From: Clostridia bacterium
GTDB taxonomy: Bacteria; Bacillota; DSM-521; Neomoorellales; Neomoorellaceae
NCBI GenBank assembly: GCA_030445865.1
Contig: JASUSV010000001.1
Span: 62,001-126,000, forward strand
Direction of reading: 5' to 3'
DNA length: 64,000 bases
In this document: in pieces, positions 59,494 to 64,000 of the stretch
How positions within the stretch are numbered: the stretch's first letter is position 1
Layout of the letters: the number at the start of each line of letters is the position of its first letter
Translations under genes and position numbers: made by a program
Notes under the pieces: generated by a model
What the model saw: only the letters and a program-made list of their open reading frames with translations
Told to the model about the DNA's origin: nothing
The model's database searches: none

Positions 59494-61917
59494 TTAATCT
59501 TCCCTAATATTATTTTCTACTCTGGCCGCGGCCACCACGCGATCGGTATCGCTTAAGCGCATAACCGTCACACCCTGAGCGTAACGCCCCTGGCGGGAAA
59601 TATCTTCTACCTTAATAATGATAAGCAGGCCTTCGGCAGTTATCAACATAAGTCCGGCACCCGGTCGGGCAACTACCGCCGCTGCCACTCTTCCCGAACG
59701 CTCGGTCACCTTGAAGGCCAGGACGCCTTTACCTCCCCTACCCTGGATCCGAAATTCTGTTATTGGCGTCCGTTTACCGAATCCGCGTTCTGAGATTATC
59801 ACCAGTTCGGCATCGGGTTCGGCTATTTCCAGACCGGACACCGTATCTCCTTTCTCAAGCCTGATACCTATTACGCCTCTTGCAACTCGCCCTGTAGGCC
59901 GTACTTCCGCCTCGCTGAAGCGAATCGCTATTCCTCCTGACGTTACTAAAATCAACTCCTTTTGACCGTCAGTCAAACGTACTCCTATAAGTTCGTCGTC
60001 TAGGTCAAGATTAATAGCAAGTAGTCCGTCCCGGCGTGAAGTATTATATTCGACTAAAGGCGTTTTCTTTACCATGCCCTTCCTGGTTGCCATAAAAAGG
60101 TATTCTTCGGTATCCAGGGTTTTAACCGGAATAACGGCAGTTATAACCTCTCCCTGATCGAGATAGATCAAATTTACCAGGGGGGTTCCTCTGGCCTGGC
60201 GGCCTGCTTCCGGTACCTCGTGTACCCGCAGGCGGTAAACTTTACCGCGGTTAGTAAAAAAGAGCAGATAATGGTGGGTCGTGGTTATAAAGACGTTCTC
60301 GATAAAATCTTCTTCTCGCGTAGTTGCAGCCTGGACGCCGCGGCCTCCTCGCTTCTGGCTGTGGTAAACCGATGCTGGCTGGCGTTTAATATATCCCCGG
60401 TGGCTAAGGGTTATCACCACTTCTTCCTCGGGAATTAAATCCTCAGGTTCTGGAACATCTTCTTGAAAAATTATCTGGGTACGCCGGGGATCGGCAAATT
60501 TCTCTTTCAGCTCGCCCAATTCCTTTTTGATAATCTCCAGGACTTTAGCTTCGCTGGCTAAAACGCTCTGGTAATAACTAATTTTTTCTTTTAAATCCTG
60601 GTACTCCTCTTCCAATTTCTGTCGTTCCAAAGCTGTCAAGCGCTGCAGGCGCATATCTAAAATCGCCTGGGCCTGTCGTTCAGTAAGGTTAAAGTTTTGC
60701 ATTAACGCTCGGCGGGCATCTTCGACATTTGCGGATCGGCGTATGGTCTGGATAACCGCATCAAGAAAACTTAAAGCTATGCGCAGGCCTTCAACGATAT
60801 GGGCCCGCTCTTCCGCCTGCCTCAAAAGATACCGCGTACGCCTGGTTACTACTTCTTTCTGGTGCCCGAGGTAAAACTCGAGCATTTCCTTAATGTTTAA
60901 AACCCTGGGCTGGCCGTCCACCAGGGCTAGCATAATAACGCCGAATTTTTCCTGTAACTGGCTGTGTTTATAAAGCTGATTTAAGATCACTTTCGGCTTT
61001 ACATCGCGCCGGAGTTCTATAACGATACGTAAACCTGTACGGTCGGATTCGTCGCGAAGGTCGGTTATACCATCGATCTTCTTTTCGTGCACCAGATTAG
61101 CAATGCCCTCAATAAGCCTGGCTTTGTTAACCTGGTAAGGGATTTCACTGACGATGATCTGGCTTTTGCCGTTAGGAAGAACTTCTACCTGGGTTTTAGC
61201 CCGCATAGTAATGCTGCCGCGCCCGGTGCGGTAGGCAGTACGAATACCTTCCCGGCCAACTATTAAGCCACCGGTAGGAAAATCCGGGCCCTTAATATAC
61301 TCCATTATTTCTTTAAGGCTGGCCTGGGGTTTATCCGCCAGTAAAATAAGGGCGTCTATAACTTCACCCAGATTATGGGGCGGGATGTTGGTGGCCATAC
61401 CTACGGCAATGCCGGAGGAACCGTTTACTAAAAGATTTGGCAGCCTGGAAGGTAAAACTACGGGTTCTTTTAAGCTACCGTCATAATTGGGCGTAAAATC
61501 GACTGTATCCTTATCTATATCGGCCAGCATGGTGCTAGCAATGCTGGCCAGCCGCGCTTCGGTATAGCGCATGGCTGCCGGCGCATCGCCATCTACAGAG
61601 CCGAAGTTGCCGTGACCGTCGATCAAAGGGTAGCGGCTGGCAAAATCCTGGGCCAGCCTAACCATGGCTTCATATACCGCCGCGTCGCCGTGCGGGTGAT
61701 AACGGGCCAGAACCTGGCCTACTACCCAGGCCGATTTTTTATGAGGCTTATCCGGCGTCATACCCGCTTCATGCATGGCATAAAGGATGCGACGGTGGAC
61801 GGGTTTAAGGCCGTCGCGTACATCTGGAAGGGCGCGACCTACAATTACGCTCATGGCGTAGTCGATATAGGAGCGCCGCATCTCTTCTTCAATTTTTACC
61901 AGTTTAATGTTAGTCAA
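59494..61917 (-). CDS. gyrA: DNA gyrase subunit A
   Basis: 807 residues. IDYAMSVIVGRALPDVRDG, the quinolone region HPHGDAAVYEAMVRL, catalytic Tyr in APAAMRYTEARL, and the GyrA box QKRGGRGVQ, then the beta-pinwheel. 22 bases after gyrB. Confidence 0.98.
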   Translation of the reverse strand: MTNIKLVKIEEEMRRSYIDYAMSVIVGRALPDVRDGLKPVHRRILYAMHEAGMTPDKPHKKSAWVVGQVLARYHPHGDAAVYEAMVRLAQDFASRYPLIDGHGNFGSVDGDAPAAMRYTEARLASIASTMLADIDKDTVDFTPNYDGSLKEPVVLPSRLPNLLVNGSSGIAVGMATNIPPHNLGEVIDALILLADKPQASLKEIMEYIKGPDFPTGGLIVGREGIRTAYRTGRGSITMRAKTQVEVLPNGKSQIIVSEIPYQVNKARLIEGIANLVHEKKIDGITDLRDESDRTGLRIVIELRRDVKPKVILNQLYKHSQLQEKFGVIMLALVDGQPRVLNIKEMLEFYLGHQKEVVTRRTRYLLRQAEERAHIVEGLRIALSFLDAVIQTIRRSANVEDARRALMQNFNLTERQAQAILDMRLQRLTALERQKLEEEYQDLKEKISYYQSVLASEAKVLEIIKKELGELKEKFADPRRTQIIFQEDVPEPEDLIPEEEVVITLSHRGYIKRQPASVYHSQKRGGRGVQAATTREEDFIENVFITTTHHYLLFFTNRGKVYRLRVHEVPEAGRQARGTPLVNLIYLDQGEVITAVIPVKTLDTEEYLFMATRKGMVKKTPLVEYNTSRRDGLLAINLDLDDELIGVRLTDGQKELILVTSGGIAIRFSEAEVRPTGRVARGVIGIRLEKGDTVSGLEIAEPDAELVIISERGFGKRTPITEFRIQGRGGKGVLAFKVTERSGRVAAAVVARPGAGLMLITAEGLLIIIKVEDISRQGRYAQGVTVMRLSDTDRVVAAARVENNIRED

Positions 61918-61939
61918 CTACCTGCCTCCCGAAACTAGT

Positions 61940-63859
<1,920 letters not shown>

Positions 63860-63891
63860 TCACCTGGATATACTTTTAACTTTCCTTAAAG

Positions 63892-63920
63892 AATATAACA
63901 TAAAACGAAATTCCCCTCAA
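63892..63920 (-). promoter_or_regulatory. Candidate promoter of gyrBA
   Basis: TTGAGG, 17 bases, TATATT on the minus strand, about 40 bases before the gyrB ATG. The remaining sequence to the window end shows nothing further. Confidence 0.5.
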
Positions 63921-64000
63921 CGAGACCTACAGGGAAGTAAACACTCACCTCTACCTTTCTATTTCTGCTTTCACTAGGGTTGCATTTTTTTATAAGATCT

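Overview
The window reads as the origin-proximal part of a chromosome from a spore-forming, strictly anaerobic Firmicute, most like the Moorella / Thermanaeromonas branch of acetogens. Three things point there: spore genes (yabG, bofA, a SleB-type hydrolase, a SPOCS-LysM protein, veg, YabE-like 3D proteins), two complete 2-oxoacid:ferredoxin oxidoreductases, and gene order that follows Bacillus subtilis from gyrB to veg. The genus is inferred from gene content and style, not proven. Almost all genes lie on the minus strand, so transcription runs from gyrB at the right edge towards the left.

Right part (28.9-63.9 kb), read in transcription order: gyrB-gyrA; pdxS-pdxT; a T-box leader before an aminotransferase, serA and serS; a truncated membrane sensor and a DoxX protein; a divergent ATP-grasp gene; four serine tRNAs and two arginine tRNAs with tadA among them; large SRP RNA; dnaX-ebfC-recR-yaaL-bofA; korABCD and porCDAB; a polysaccharide deacetylase; yaaO-tmk-holB-ricT-yabA-rsmI; divergent abrB; metG-tatD; two tandem YabE-like genes. 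In B. subtilis yaaO follows bofA closely, so the kor/por block is inserted. All four serine tRNA anticodons, serS, serA and a T-box controlled aminotransferase lie within about 8 kb.

Middle part (13.3-28.9 kb) is an accessory catabolic island, sitting exactly where rnmV (RNase M5) is expected between yabE and rsmA. It has two operons that each start with a clear sigma-54 (-24/-12) promoter. The first encodes an M29/NicX-like metalloenzyme, a SucC/SucD-like acyl-CoA ligase and a CitE-like lyase. The second encodes two hot-dog hydratase pairs around a paired class III CoA-transferase, plus a UPF0173 hydrolase. Two PAS-AAA+ sigma-54 activators lie between or beside them. Together they suggest activation of a dicarboxylic or hydroxy acid to its CoA ester, hydration, and cleavage to acetyl-CoA plus an oxoacid. 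The island is partly decayed: a TctC fragment, a reductase fused to the tail of a DctM permease, an activator without its DNA-binding domain, a thiolase fragment and a broken thioredoxin. An MNT-HEPN toxin-antitoxin pair ends it.

Left part (0-13.2 kb): rsmA and ykuK, a SleB-like LysM hydrolase, a glycosyltransferase, yabG, veg with a fully consensus promoter, a CAP protein, an S1-like peptidase, a ferritin-like helical peptide, an XRE regulator, two glycosyltransferases, the SPOCS-LysM protein, an FMN glutamate synthase-like protein and an L,D-transpeptidase. No insertion sequence, prophage or CRISPR array was found.
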